Source: an uncultured Carboxylicivirga sp. | GTDB taxonomy: Bacteria; Bacteroidota; Bacteroidia; Bacteroidales; Marinilabiliaceae | Reading direction: 5' to 3' | Length of the DNA: 64,000 nt | NCBI RefSeq assembly: GCF_963674565.1 | Contig: NZ_OY771430.1 | Coordinates: 1,984,001-2,048,000 of the forward strand | Part shown: positions 38,701 to 48,100 of the stretch, piece by piece | Numbering within the stretch: the stretch's first letter is position 1 | How the letters are laid out: each line of letters starts with the position of its first letter | The notes under the pieces: model-generated | Database searches by the model: none | Told to the model about the DNA's origin: nothing | What the model saw: only the letters and a program-made list of their open reading frames with translations | Made by a program: the position numbers and the translations under genes

Positions 38701-40894
38701 CTTTACTCCAGCTTCCCATTTTAGCTGTTACTTGGGCAAATCTTAACTTTTCCTCACTAACTTTTATTAGTTGATTTGCTTTTTCCCTTAATGTTATATC
38801 ATTAAAGGCAACTATTCTTGCTTGCAGGTCTGAAATATTGAAGTTTTGTGAATAAGAATCAACATAGATAATTTCTCCATTTTTTAATATATATTTCCTA
38901 TTAGGTAAATAATTATATCCTTTTTCCGAAGCCTGTTGTATATCGTTTTGAACACTACCGAATTCATCCTCTGGGAAAAAGTTTTTTAAAGGCAAAGACA
39001 AAAACTCTTCTTTTGTATACCCAAACTTTAAGCATGCAGTTTCATTAACATTTATCAATTTCATACTTAACGGGTCATACAAACACATAGGTAGTGGATT
39101 ATTCTCAAATAAAAGGCGATGCATCTCCTCACTTTTTTGTAATCTCTGCTCCGTCTCTTTGATTCGTGTTACATCCGTTAATGTAATTACTACATTTTTA
39201 ACTTTATTGTCTTCATCTAGTTGTTCTGGTTTTACATCTACTAAAATCCAGGTAAATCCTTCTACATACGGAACCTTAACACCAAACAATTTATTATTAA
39301 TCGACAATCCCGTTTTAAAGGTAATATGAACGGGGCTTTGAATTTCTTCGCCCACTTGCCCTTTCTCAATTACCGGATACCATTTAATTTTTGAAAAAGT
39401 ATTATCATTGATCCTGTCTTTCGACAGACTTAACATTTGCAGGGCAGCCGGATTAATATCAATCACTTCCTCTCGAGAATTCAGGTAAATAACTCCCTTT
39501 GACATCGTCTCAAACAAGCTCTGATACTGTTTTTCCTTAATATCCAAATCCTTTCGGACTTTTTTCAAATCAGATAAATCCATTAAATTTCCGTAAATAC
39601 TACGGGTATAATCTTGGTTTCGATCTGCTTTAGCAACCAATTTCAGCCATTTACGATTGTTGGATCTATCAACTATTTCCAATTCTGTGGTATAAATACC
39701 ACCAAATTCAAAAAGATTATGCAATTCTTCTTTTAAACAATTTTGATCTTCGCTCATAAATAAAGAGAGAAACAAATCATAACTGTTAAGAATATCTGTT
39801 TTAAAATCAAGTCCAAAAATTTGATAAATCCCGTTTGTTATTGAAAAGTTTTCATTGGTAGGATTATAATACCATCCTCCGATTTGAGTAACGTTTTCTG
39901 TAATTTCAAGTAAACTATTTTTGTATTGAAGATTATGAAGTGTCTTTTTATGTTGATCAATTTCTTTTTTAAGTAAGTTATTCTTTTTCTTAACTTGTTT
40001 ATTTAAGATAAAAATCAGGAGAACCCCAATAATCAAAATTATGGGTGTAAGAATATAAAATATAGCTCTTTTAATATCATTATAGTTTATTAAAGGCTTA
40101 TCTTTAGTTTCAAACCATTTAGAATGTATAATATCATATTCTCCATTTCTTACAATTTTTTCCAATCCTTCGTTCAATGCACTCAAAAGAAAATGATTCC
40201 CTTTTTGGACGGCAAAACCAAAATCATCAGTATAATTAGGCAAACTAAATTTAACAGGTTTTATATCGGTTAGTTCAAGTTCTTTTAATACGCTTTGTCC
40301 TGTTATTTGCTGAGTAATTACGGCATCACATCGTCCACTATCTAAAATACGGAAAGCTTCTTGTTGAGAAATAGTTGTGATAATGTTATTTGAAAGTTTT
40401 TCACGCTGTACATACTCATGTGCATTATCTTTTTCCATAACAAGCAATTGCTTGCCATACAAATCAACATATTTAAGAATTGAATTATCAAATCTCCTTA
40501 CAAAAGCCGTACCTCTTAGTGTAATATATGGATGTGAGAAGTCATATTTTTTTTCTCTTTCTGAAGTTATAGCCATAATGGCAATTGCATCAACTTTACC
40601 CGTTGAAAGACTCTCCATATTATCAGACCAAAGCCCTAACTCTACTTTTACTTTTAAATTCACAGCATTTGCCGCTGCTTTAAAAATATCAATAGCAAAC
40701 CCGGTCGCTTCACCGTTCTCATTTACATATGAAAATGGAGGGTAATTGGTTTCAGCAGAAATCAAAACAACATTCTTTTGTCCTACTAAACTATTTGTTT
40801 TCAGTATGTTTTGAGCAAAGCAATCGCTAAAAAAAAAGACTAAAAAAACCGCACACCAAAGGTGACTTCTATATTTCATCGAACCAAATACCAT
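35714..40894 (-). CDS. Very large hybrid sensor kinase with periplasmic solute-binding domain (1726 aa)
   Basis: Begins with a signal/anchor segment (LWCAVFLVFFFSDCFAQ) and a solute-binding family 3 domain (about 42-268; YPPFSYVNENGEATGFAIDI) that would bind an amino acid-like ligand in the periplasm. A membrane segment follows (about 276-297; ILTPIILIIGVLLIFIL). The cytoplasmic part has seven PAS domains (about 335-1235), a HisKA domain (His near 1259 in NMSHEIRTPMNAI), HATPase (about 1360-1480; NLIGNAIKFTETG, TGLGLAISKQ), a receiver (about 1508-1625; IMVVDDIREN, Asp in FIIDIMMPEVSG) and a C-terminal helical domain (about 1640-1726) like that of the 1022-residue kinase, without an obvious Hpt His. 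It works with the REC-first kinase downstream. It is long even for this class. Confidence 0.93.
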   Translation of the reverse strand: MVFGSMKYRSHLWCAVFLVFFFSDCFAQNILKTNSLVGQKNVVLISAETNYPPFSYVNENGEATGFAIDIFKAAANAVNLKVKVELGLWSDNMESLSTGKVDAIAIMAITSEREKKYDFSHPYITLRGTAFVRRFDNSILKYVDLYGKQLLVMEKDNAHEYVQREKLSNNIITTISQQEAFRILDSGRCDAVITQQITGQSVLKELELTDIKPVKFSLPNYTDDFGFAVQKGNHFLLSALNEGLEKIVRNGEYDIIHSKWFETKDKPLINYNDIKRAIFYILTPIILIIGVLLIFILNKQVKKKNNLLKKEIDQHKKTLHNLQYKNSLLEITENVTQIGGWYYNPTNENFSITNGIYQIFGLDFKTDILNSYDLFLSLFMSEDQNCLKEELHNLFEFGGIYTTELEIVDRSNNRKWLKLVAKADRNQDYTRSIYGNLMDLSDLKKVRKDLDIKEKQYQSLFETMSKGVIYLNSREEVIDINPAALQMLSLSKDRINDNTFSKIKWYPVIEKGQVGEEIQSPVHITFKTGLSINNKLFGVKVPYVEGFTWILVDVKPEQLDEDNKVKNVVITLTDVTRIKETEQRLQKSEEMHRLLFENNPLPMCLYDPLSMKLINVNETACLKFGYTKEEFLSLPLKNFFPEDEFGSVQNDIQQASEKGYNYLPNRKYILKNGEIIYVDSYSQNFNISDLQARIVAFNDITLREKANQLIKVSEEKLRFAQVTAKMGSWSKDLVTGKFNLSENCIKLLGIDNSEIPQSLDEIFIHVHEEDKVHFKNFSWKNINYFDYSIQFRYILPDNSQIWLQSDIAIRYQGKNMVEVSGVFINISEKKDVESKLIQQNEKLSAIISSIPDKLFVHDEEGNFLEAYTTKSNDFIKPKSEFIGTNLIDVFGQELGEVNIKKIREAISKQELVTHVFSPVINNKIVNLEVRTVPFIKNKVIRFVRDITDQINNENEIRKLNHAVQQSPVSVVITDLDSKITYVNKAFSIITGYDDKEIIGIKPNVLKSGKQSDEFYKNLWKTINSGHSWEGDLINKKKNGTLFWEHMIITPVKNENDIITNFIAIKQDITERKKTEQKILELNEKLEQKVEERTLTLKSLNIKLKDEINERLQIEEALRDKSEELENFFSISLDFLCIGSIEGEFIKVNNSWENILGYEKNEILHTNVLNYIHPDDKLTTKNALFQLQQGQLLGGFINRFRAKNGEYLYLDWHVVPFNNLLYAAARDITAQKNYESILVNAQEEAFRANNAKSEFLANMSHEIRTPMNAILGYSNLLNNYIKNEREKEFLNSIITSGNSLLNLINDILDLSKVEAGKIDLKPEFIEVFSFFKEFDKIFYLAASEKGLKFEIKIKAQKGISIHIDASRLRQVIINLIGNAIKFTETGSVRLVASVINRKNQNTSNKGIVDVIIEVIDTGIGIPDDFKNNIFKSFVQLREFHTKGGTGLGLAISKQLINLMNGDIQVASELGKGSKFCVTIKNVQFKMHHRYEDEVLPINPSNIEFDRASIMVVDDIRENRQFIKDILYDTKIEIVEADSAITAFAKLEDYTPDLFIIDIMMPEVSGHELIIQLKNNDKFKHIPVYAYSASVMLEQEKKIKNNGFAGVLMKPLQIQDLYFVLMKHLPNKIITIEESKNKVLSSTLDVKNKEVLVTTLNNDFARRYESFKLRQPIDKIRDFGNDLVELAQLHNFEELKILGNELVIAAESFNIEKILLHLKNYKTLIDQL

Positions 40895-41286
40895 AATATT
40901 TCACCCTTCATGACGCACATTCATAATCAATAAAAACACATGTAATACATAATCATTTTATACACCTTTTTAAACCTTTTGTTACATAATAAGATAAGAT
41001 AAACGAATTAATTTTAAATTAATTAATAACCTATGAATAAACCAATTAGAAACTTCAGATTGACAATTAATTGTGTATTATAAATAATGTAATTCTACCT
41101 TTCAAAATATTGACTGATATTTTCATTGATGGCTAAAGATTGTGTTCTAACATCTAATAAATAAGAATATATTGAAATCTTGAATAGAACATTTGCAACA
41201 CTCCGTTTAAAGTAAAACGGTTAAAAAAGTTTGATTTCACAATTATTTCATCTAATTTTCTTCTTAATTACTGGCGGATAGTTTTT
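40895..41286. other. AT-rich intergenic region upstream of the large sensor gene
   Basis: Nearly 400 bases without coding signal on either strand. It must hold the promoter for the large sensor on the minus strand, but no good -7 element can be picked out. Confidence 0.4.
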
Positions 41287-41679
41287 TTACATTGTTGGTA
41301 TTATTTCTGTTAAAATTGCAATTCCAGCTTTGTTATAATATACACAAGTCATTTTATCAAGATTTACAATCCACTTCTCTACTCCTGTTTGAGCACAATG
41401 TTTACAAAAAGTGAAATAACTTGTTTCTCCTTTTTGATGATCTTTTAAATACTTTACAAATTTTTCTTTATCACAAGAATCCTCAATGGTTAGTTTGTCA
41501 TATTTTGGTTTAGACTTTGTCTGAAAACAATCTTTTCCGAAATATTAGGTATGGCTATCCGAAACCCAGGTTTCAAATGCAACAACCCCAATTTTCTTAA
41601 TATCTTGAATATAATTTGGAAAATCAGCACCTGATTTAATTTTAGCATGTGCAAATTCAATTTCTTCTATAGTGAACAT
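41287..41679 (-). pseudogene. DUF1398-family gene interrupted by one nonsense codon
   Basis: On the minus strand ATG at 41679 starts MFTIEEIEFAHAKIKSG, continues FPNYIQDIKKIGVV and FETWVSDSHT, then meets TAA at codon 45 (41545-41547). The same frame continues YFGKDCFQTK, FVKYLKDHQKGETSYFTF, CAQTGVEKWIVNLDKMTCVY and ILTEIIPTM to a natural stop at 41287-41289. The total of 130 codons fits the small DUF1398 (YbcV-like) proteins, and FVSDGHTxYYG is the usual form at the stop position. Only the single codon is damaged, so the decay is recent or it is a sequencing error. No other frame is used. Confidence 0.8.
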
Positions 41680-41936
41680 TTTTCAACTTTTTAGCTATAA
41701 CATATATATCATATTAGCAATCATGTCTAACCATATCATATTTAATCGTATAATATATTGAATTAAAAGTTTAACATCAAGATGTTAATTCACCTACAAC
41801 TTTGAAGAAATAGTTTGATATTTAAGATTATTGTTGAGAAGACCAATTGTATCGATATTAATATATGATTTCGTTTAAATAAAGATATTAAAGTCAATCT
41901 GACAAAACCATGGTTATTCCATCTTATTAGTATTTG

Positions 41937-42515
41937 CTACTGTATACTTTCACCTAATAAAAGCATTTTGTTCAACCATTTATTTCTAAAACCCAAACTT
42001 GATTTTTTAATTGTTGCAATATAGGTTACTTTAACAGGATTAATACCGCAAAATTGCAATGTTCCCTTTTTAAACTGATTTATTGCCGGTCTATTCATAA
42101 ATAAAAAATCGTACCATTGGGGGGTGTCAGCTGTGATAATCAAGCGTGCCGATTTTCCCTTCAGGAGCTTTTCGGGTAATGGTTTACCTTCAATGGGTTG
42201 ATAGGTAATTCCAGGAAGAAAAGTTCTGTCTATAAACCCTTTCATTAATGCAGGATATCCATACCACCACATTGGGAATAACCATACAATATGATCTGCT
42301 TTTTTAATTTTATTAATAGCATTAACCAAATCAGGTTCTAAATCCATTCTTTGTCGATACCCAAATTTTAAATTTGGATCAAAACTTAATTCTGAAATGT
42401 TTATTTGCGACAGTGTATTTTCAGTTTTACTTACACCTTTTTTATAGGCCTCTGATAAAGCATAATTAAAACTCTCCTTATCGGGATGACCGTTAATAAT
42501 AAGTACTTGTTTCAT
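41937..42515 (-). CDS. Flavodoxin-fold NAD(P)H-quinone oxidoreductase
   Basis: A 192-residue protein of the KefF/MdaB-like family. It should be a soluble flavoprotein that passes two electrons from NAD(P)H to quinones or related compounds. Visible motifs are the phosphate loop INGHPDKESFNYAL, the HIVWLFPMWWYGYPALMKGF block and the flavin-contacting region around FIDRTFLPG. Length is normal. It lies 59 bases downstream of a Crp/Fnr-type regulator on the same strand, which may control it. Confidence 0.9.
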   Translation of the reverse strand: MKQVLIINGHPDKESFNYALSEAYKKGVSKTENTLSQINISELSFDPNLKFGYRQRMDLEPDLVNAINKIKKADHIVWLFPMWWYGYPALMKGFIDRTFLPGITYQPIEGKPLPEKLLKGKSARLIITADTPQWYDFLFMNRPAINQFKKGTLQFCGINPVKVTYIATIKKSSLGFRNKWLNKMLLLGESIQ

Positions 42516-42574
42516 ATTGTTCTTTGTTTTTCACAAAGAACTTCAGAATTAAACTCCTATGAAAGGACATTTGT

Positions 42575-43138
42575 CTAATTCTGTATCGACTTTCTTATTC
42601 TACTCAAATGTCTTTGGGTTATTCCTAAATAGGAAGCAAGGTAGCTAAGAGGAATTATCTGTAAATATTCTGGATGAATTGTGAGTAAGTTGCGATATCG
42701 TATTTCTGCTGTTTCTTTTTGCAACAAGAAAATTCTTTTTTCCATTTTCATATATTCTTGTTCTGCAATACTTTTAAAGAACTTCAACCAGTTAGTACCT
42801 GATTGCTCCAATTTCAAAATCTCATTTCTTGAGATGGACAATATTTCAACATCAGTTAAAGCTTGAATGTTTTCAACCGTTTTATTTTGAGATAAAAATG
42901 AAGAGTAAGCACTCACAAACGAATTCGCAAAAGTAAAACAGTACGTCACTTCCTCTTCAGACGATGAATAATAAAATGACCTGAAAAATCCAGAGTTAAC
43001 AAAACCCACTTCTTTACTGGTTTGACCTTCTTTGATGAAAAAATCACCTTTTTTTAATTTTTTACGAACTACTTTCTTTTCAATTAAGTCAATTTCGTCT
43101 TCTGACAGTATATCAAATGTTTTTAAGTAATCTTTCAT
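42575..43138 (-). CDS. Crp/Fnr-family transcription regulator
   Basis: A 187-residue regulator: an N-terminal cyclic-nucleotide-binding-like beta barrel (about 20-115; LKKGDFFIKEGQTSKEVGFV, FRSFYYSSSEEEVTYCF), a dimer helix, and a C-terminal helix-turn-helix (about 155-185; IPLSYLASYLGITQRHLSRI). The barrel lacks the Arg/Ser pattern for cAMP and no Cys cluster for an iron-sulfur centre is seen, so the ligand is unknown. This type is common in Bacteroidota next to the gene it controls; the quinone reductase directly downstream is the likely target. Confidence 0.9.
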   Translation of the reverse strand: MKDYLKTFDILSEDEIDLIEKKVVRKKLKKGDFFIKEGQTSKEVGFVNSGFFRSFYYSSSEEEVTYCFTFANSFVSAYSSFLSQNKTVENIQALTDVEILSISRNEILKLEQSGTNWLKFFKSIAEQEYMKMEKRIFLLQKETAEIRYRNLLTIHPEYLQIIPLSYLASYLGITQRHLSRIRKSIQN

Positions 43139-43380
43139 TTATTTATATTTACTACCGAGTATTTTTGTATTGTTTCGTTGTTACTGGTTGTGGGCTCATT
43201 TCATCCAATAGGGAGCCTAAGACAGTAGATAAGGGCTTCGGGACCAACAATACGGGCTTTGTTTATTTCCCTTGAGGCGCACTTAGATTTTAAAATTTTA
43301 CAAATCGATTAATCCTCTTTAAGACGTTTCTCGATGTCCTTTTATCAAAAGACAGGAGCAAATTTCATTATATTTATTTC

Positions 43381-43782
43381 TTATTCCGGAAAACGTTCAA
43401 ATTTATATATTTCTTCGAGTGACTCATCCCAATTTGCTTTATTTGAAATGAAAATATGTGCATTAGGTCTTTTTTCCAATTTAGTATCTAAACATCCTGC
43501 AGGAACCACTATAAGTTTCCCATCCATTTGCAAATTAGGCAGTGGGGAACCGCAATTTACACAAAAGGCTTTCACATGATTACTTTTATGAGGTTGAAAT
43601 ATTTTAATTTCAGTTTCCGTTTTTATCCATTCTAATTTAGCTGCTGTGGTAAACAGATTTGCAGCATGAGCAGACCCTGTATCTTTCCTACAATATCTGC
43701 AATGGCATAAATAAAAACTCTCAAAGTCACCTATAACTTTAAATTTAATTCCTTTGCATAAACAAGAACCCAAGTATTCCAT
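43381..43782 (-). CDS. GFA (CENP-V type) zinc-binding protein
   Basis: A 133-residue single-domain protein of the glutathione-dependent formaldehyde-activating enzyme-like family. Zinc ligands are visible as Cys in CLCKGIKFKV, CHCRYCRK and FCVNCGSPLPN, in the usual order. The name comes from one characterised member and most relatives have unknown substrates, so the reaction is uncertain. It appears to be monocistronic; 240 featureless bases separate it from the Crp/Fnr-type gene. Confidence 0.88.
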   Translation of the reverse strand: MEYLGSCLCKGIKFKVIGDFESFYLCHCRYCRKDTGSAHAANLFTTAAKLEWIKTETEIKIFQPHKSNHVKAFCVNCGSPLPNLQMDGKLIVVPAGCLDTKLEKRPNAHIFISNKANWDESLEEIYKFERFPE

Positions 43783-44078
43783 ATGATAAACTACATTTTT
43801 AATTATGAATTTGGTTGAAATCCATTTTCCACAATTTCTTATTTAATTGTTTATTCTTTCCAATCTTTTCTTTAAGAAACATGATCCTTCCCTTTAAATT
43901 TAGCACAATAGTGAGTGCATTAGTCGTGGTGGACTTTATAACTATTCATTATCAAACCTAGATGATGTTGATGCGAACTACAAGCCCAGTTTTAGTAAAA
44001 TTCCTGATAGTTATACATAAGTTATAGCTATGTGCTTTGTTTTTTAGAGTCAAGTTGTTATTGAACTTTTTAAATTTT

Positions 44079-44667
44079 CGAAGTGCATCAGAATTAGAAT
44101 CTCTAAATCGTCTTTTTTAATTGGGTTAGGTATGTAATCATTACAAACTGAATCAATCGACTTTTCTCTTTCGCCCTTAAGTGCAAAAGTTGTTTTGAAC
44201 AATAATGATTTCATCTTTAGTTAACTTTCTTATTCATCTTGTTACTTCATATCCATTAACATCGCGGCATTTGAATATCCATTAATATCAAATAAATATC
44301 ACAAAAGACATTTAGCATTCTGGCTCCACTTTTTTTTTATAATGCGGATATACTCTTTCTGTTGTTCACCAGACAATTCCGATTAATACCGCAAACCAGC
44401 AAATCCTTATCTGCCATTCATTGGAGTACGAATCTCATGATTCATGTTGGGCAGGAATGCTGATTTAAGACGGTTGCATTCTTCCTCTTTTAACTTTGCT
44501 TTTATCAATTCCTGTTCAAATCTTTTTCTTTCAGTAATTACATGCATTATGTAGAGCAAATACACAGAAATTGTCAGTTACTCTTGAATCAACTCAAAAT
44601 CATGGATTTAATCTTTCAGAATTATGACTTTAAGCGGAAGTCCAATAATTTCATTTTCCCATGTCAT
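44079..44667 (-). pseudogene. Decayed PAS/histidine kinase/receiver protein
   Basis: Minus-strand fragments in several frames lie in the order of a hybrid kinase. Near 44640-44667 is a possible PAS end (MTWENEIIGLPLK). At about 44400-44560 come ITERKRFEQELIKAKLKEEE and NRLKSAFLPNMNHEIRTPMN, a HisKA block in which SHEIRTP has become NHEIRTP. At about 44080-44290 come DIYLILMDIQMPR, AKEKSIDSVCNDYIPNPIKK and DLEILI, a receiver domain. The ATP-binding domain that should lie between is missing, so there is a large deletion as well as frameshifts and stops. It follows the response regulator at 44672 and was likely part of the same locus. Confidence 0.8.
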
Positions 44668-44671
44668 AGTT

Positions 44672-45112
44672 TTATGCTGATGGAGGTTGCTCGTTAAGCA
44701 TTGCCCAGAAAACGCCGATATGTTTAACTGCTTCCACAAAATCCTTAAAAACAACTGGTTTAACCACATATGCATTTACACCCAATTCATAACATTTTAT
44801 AAGGTCAGGTTCTTCGCGTGACGAGGTTAACATGACAACTGGTAGAGTTTTCAGATTTTCGTTTTTTCGAATTGCATCCAAAACTTCGATGCCATCCATT
44901 CGCGGCATTTTAATATCTAGCAAAAGTACTGCTGGATTACCCCTTTTTCGGTTTTTGAATTGCCCTTCACAGTTCAGATAATCCAGGACTTCAACTCCAT
45001 CTCTAACAGCAACAACATCGTTCGCAATACGATGTTCTGTAAGTGCTTCAATAGTTAGTTCCACATCCTGTGGATTGTCTTCGGCAAGTAAAATGGTTTT
45101 TAATTCATACAT
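44672..45112 (-). CDS. Single-domain response regulator (Rcp1-like)
   Basis: A 146-residue stand-alone receiver: acidic pocket ILLAEDNPQDVE, phospho-acceptor Asp in VLLLDIKMPRMDGIEVL, switch residue in VVMLTSSREEPD and Lys in YVVKPVVF. The ending FVEAVKHIGVFWAMLNEQPP is the form found in Rcp1-type regulators that pair with phytochrome-like kinases. It begins 2 bases after the stop of the PocR-PAS kinase and will be its partner; there is no output domain. The remnant at 19014 is a broken copy of the same family. Confidence 0.93.
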   Translation of the reverse strand: MYELKTILLAEDNPQDVELTIEALTEHRIANDVVAVRDGVEVLDYLNCEGQFKNRKRGNPAVLLLDIKMPRMDGIEVLDAIRKNENLKTLPVVMLTSSREEPDLIKCYELGVNAYVVKPVVFKDFVEAVKHIGVFWAMLNEQPPSA

Positions 45113-45114
45113 GG

Positions 45115-48100
45115 TTATACCTCCTCCTTATATTTTGGTAAACTAAAAAAGAATGTGGCCCCTATATTCAACTCAGCTTCAGTCCAAACCCGGCCATTAT
45201 GCTTAAGAATAATTCGTTGAACATTTGCAAGACCAATACCTGTACCTTCAAATTCGGTTTGTGAATGCAGCCTTTGAAATACTCCAAATAGTTTATGTAC
45301 GTATTTCATATCAAAACCAACCCCGTTGTCACGAACGTAAAATACTAAATTTTCTTTTTCGTTTCTGAATTCAATCGCTATTTCTGCATTATCCTTATGC
45401 CTTGAATATTTAACAGCATTATCCAGAAGGTTTATCCAAACCTGTTTCAACAGAGAATAATCACCAAATGAATCTGGTAGTTTCTGAATTTTCCATTTTA
45501 TTTTTCTGTTTTTAATGTCTGGTTTAAGTTTTTCAAGGACTTCCATTACAAGAATGTTCGTATCAAAATTAGTTTTGTGAAGTTCCTGCCTGCCGGTTCT
45601 TGAAAACTGAAGCAGATCATCGATGAGCGATCCCATTTGCTTCGAAGCTTCAGTAATTGTGTTTAAATAATGCCTGGCTTTTTCCGGTAAATTTTCAAGG
45701 TACCGGTCATTTAATAAATCAACATAACCGTTAATATGGCGAAGTGGAGCCCGCAAGTCATGGGAAACGGAATAACTGAATGCTTCCATTTCCTTATTGG
45801 CCGCTACCAGTTGGGAAGTACGATCAATTACTTTTTGCTCAAGTGTTTCGTTGAGTTCTTTTATTTTATTTTCAGCCTTAATCCTGTCCGTTACATCAAT
45901 AAGGGTGATGAGCAGATTGTCTTCAATATTTATCCCCGAAACAATCATGGTACGCACCATTCCATTTTTACATGTAATGTTGTATTCTATCGGTTCAATG
46001 TCGGTATTGGTAGTTTTCGCCTTTTTAACTGCCAATTCCCATCTTTTGATCACTTGCTGTCGGTATATTTCATCAGGATAGGACTTTAGATACCATTCAT
46101 TAACCGTTGGAACCTCTTCGTAAGAGTAACCCAAAACCTGCAGAAAACGCTCATTTCTGAATGTGATTTCGCCCAAACTATTGGTATAAGCTACTGGCAA
46201 TGGAATGCTTTCGATTAGTTTCCTAAATTTACCTTCACTTTCGCGAAGCGCTTGCTCTGCATGCTTACGATCAGTAATGTCCTGCATTGAACCGTGTACC
46301 CTTACCACTTTCCCATTTTCAATATCAGCATTACCAATTGTCCGCACCCATTTTTTTACTCCTTTGGCTGACATTATTTCAAGTTCCAAATCATAAGGCT
46401 TGGCATATTCAACGATTTCATTAACGGCTTGGCGAATAATGTCAATAGAATCCCCGTAGTAATAATTAATTCCTTTTTGGACTTCTATGGGCGCTTGAGG
46501 ATCAAGGTCGTGAATACGGGCTACTTCTTCTGTCCAGCTTGCTTCACCTGTAACAGGACTAAACTCCCATCCACCAATTTTGGCAATACGACCAACTTCT
46601 CTCAGAAGCGCTTCGTTATTTTTGAGAGCTTCTTCGGCTTGTTTGCGTTGGGTTATATCCTGAAAGAAACCATAAACCCTGCGGTTTTCCAAATCGGCAT
46701 TTCCAATGGTATGAACATTTCTTAAATTTCCTTTGGCTGTAATTATTTCAAGTTCCAAATCAAAGGGTTCGTTAAATTCAATGGCATTCTTTACAGCTTG
46801 TTCTATAATTGGCTTTGATTCAGGCGTATAATAACTTATCCCCTGATTTACATTGGGATTGTAATCAAAATCGACTTCATGAATCCTGAATACTTCCTCT
46901 GTCCAAATCTGCTCATTGGTGTCGACATTAAATTCCCAACCGCCAACCTTACCCATTGATTCAGTTTCGGAGAGTAGTTTCTTACTCTTTTTTAATGATT
47001 CTTCTATATGTTTACGTTGGGTAATATCTTCTATTATTCCGAGGTAAACTAAAAATAGACCATCACTATCATAGGTAGCTGTTAAAGTAAGCGATCCCCA
47101 AATTATCTCCCCGTCTTTTCTAATATATCGCTTTTCAGTTCTGTAAACCTCAATTTCTTTGTTTATCAGTTTCCTTAAATTAAATAGGTCTTTCGGCAGG
47201 TCATCGGGGTGCGAAACATCTTTAAATGTGAATTGCTGAAGTTCCGTTTCGCTATACATCATTATTTCACAAAACGCGGGATTTACTTTTTTAAACCGGA
47301 ATTCTTTATCGGCTGTTACCATTCCGAAAGGACCGTTCTCGTACAACTTATTAAACCGAAATTCTGTTTCAAAAAGTTGTTGTTCCTGTTGTTTGCGTTT
47401 GGTAATATTCTGGTTGGTTCCACGGCGTCCCACGAATTCACCTTCATTATTAAATATTGGGCTACAATTGTGACTGATCCAACATACTTCACCTCCTTTG
47501 GTAATAATCCGGTATTCAATATGGTGTAGTGTACGATCAAGATGTGAATATTTATAATGTTGATTAATTTTTTCTTTATCAGCTTCTAAAACAATTTCTT
47601 GTATTAATTCGGGACGACTTATAAACTCATCAGGAGAATATCCGGTTACCCGTTCGCACGCCGGCGAAACATACTTCATATTTCCTTCAGGGTCGATCCA
47701 ATAAATCCAATCGTCGGAATTATTGGAAATTAACTTGTATTTTTCCTCACTTTCGAGAAGAGCATTTTCCGCTTTTTTGCGCTCTGTAATATCGATCGAC
47801 AAAATAAATACACCTTCCGGAACTGGCTGAATACTCAAATCAAAATATCCCTTGCTTCCATCCGGAAACAAGAATTCGTTTTCAAATTGATCTCGGACTC
47901 TTGTTTCAAGCACTTTTTTAATTCTTTTGAAAGCAATGGTATTTTCAATTCCTGGCCACATATCCTGGTAACGCTGACCTAATAATTCATGGTTCGGTCG
48001 CTGGTTGTGAATTTCAGCGCTTTGATTTAAATAGATGTATCGCCAGTCGAATCCAATAATCTGGCAGCCTTCGAGCATATAATCGAGGGCATTTCTGGAG

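Noticed and set aside
40377..40745. 122-codon open frame opposite the solute-binding domain
   Set aside because: It is Ser/Ile-rich antisense sequence over a clear SBP family 3 domain.
41545..41547. Recoding of the TAA codon in the DUF1398 frame
   Set aside because: TAA is not a known selenocysteine or pyrrolysine codon, and no signal for readthrough is visible; a nonsense mutation or sequence error is simpler.
43140..43380. Possible integron-like or repeat element between the Crp/Fnr-type and GFA genes
   Set aside because: Some short complementary stretches occur, but no attC-type core sites or coding remnants could be established.
43925..44027. Short open frame on the plus strand reading CISRGGLYNYSLSNLDD and on to a TAA
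   Set aside because: It has no start codon, no recognisable family and lies in a decayed region; too short to support as a gene.
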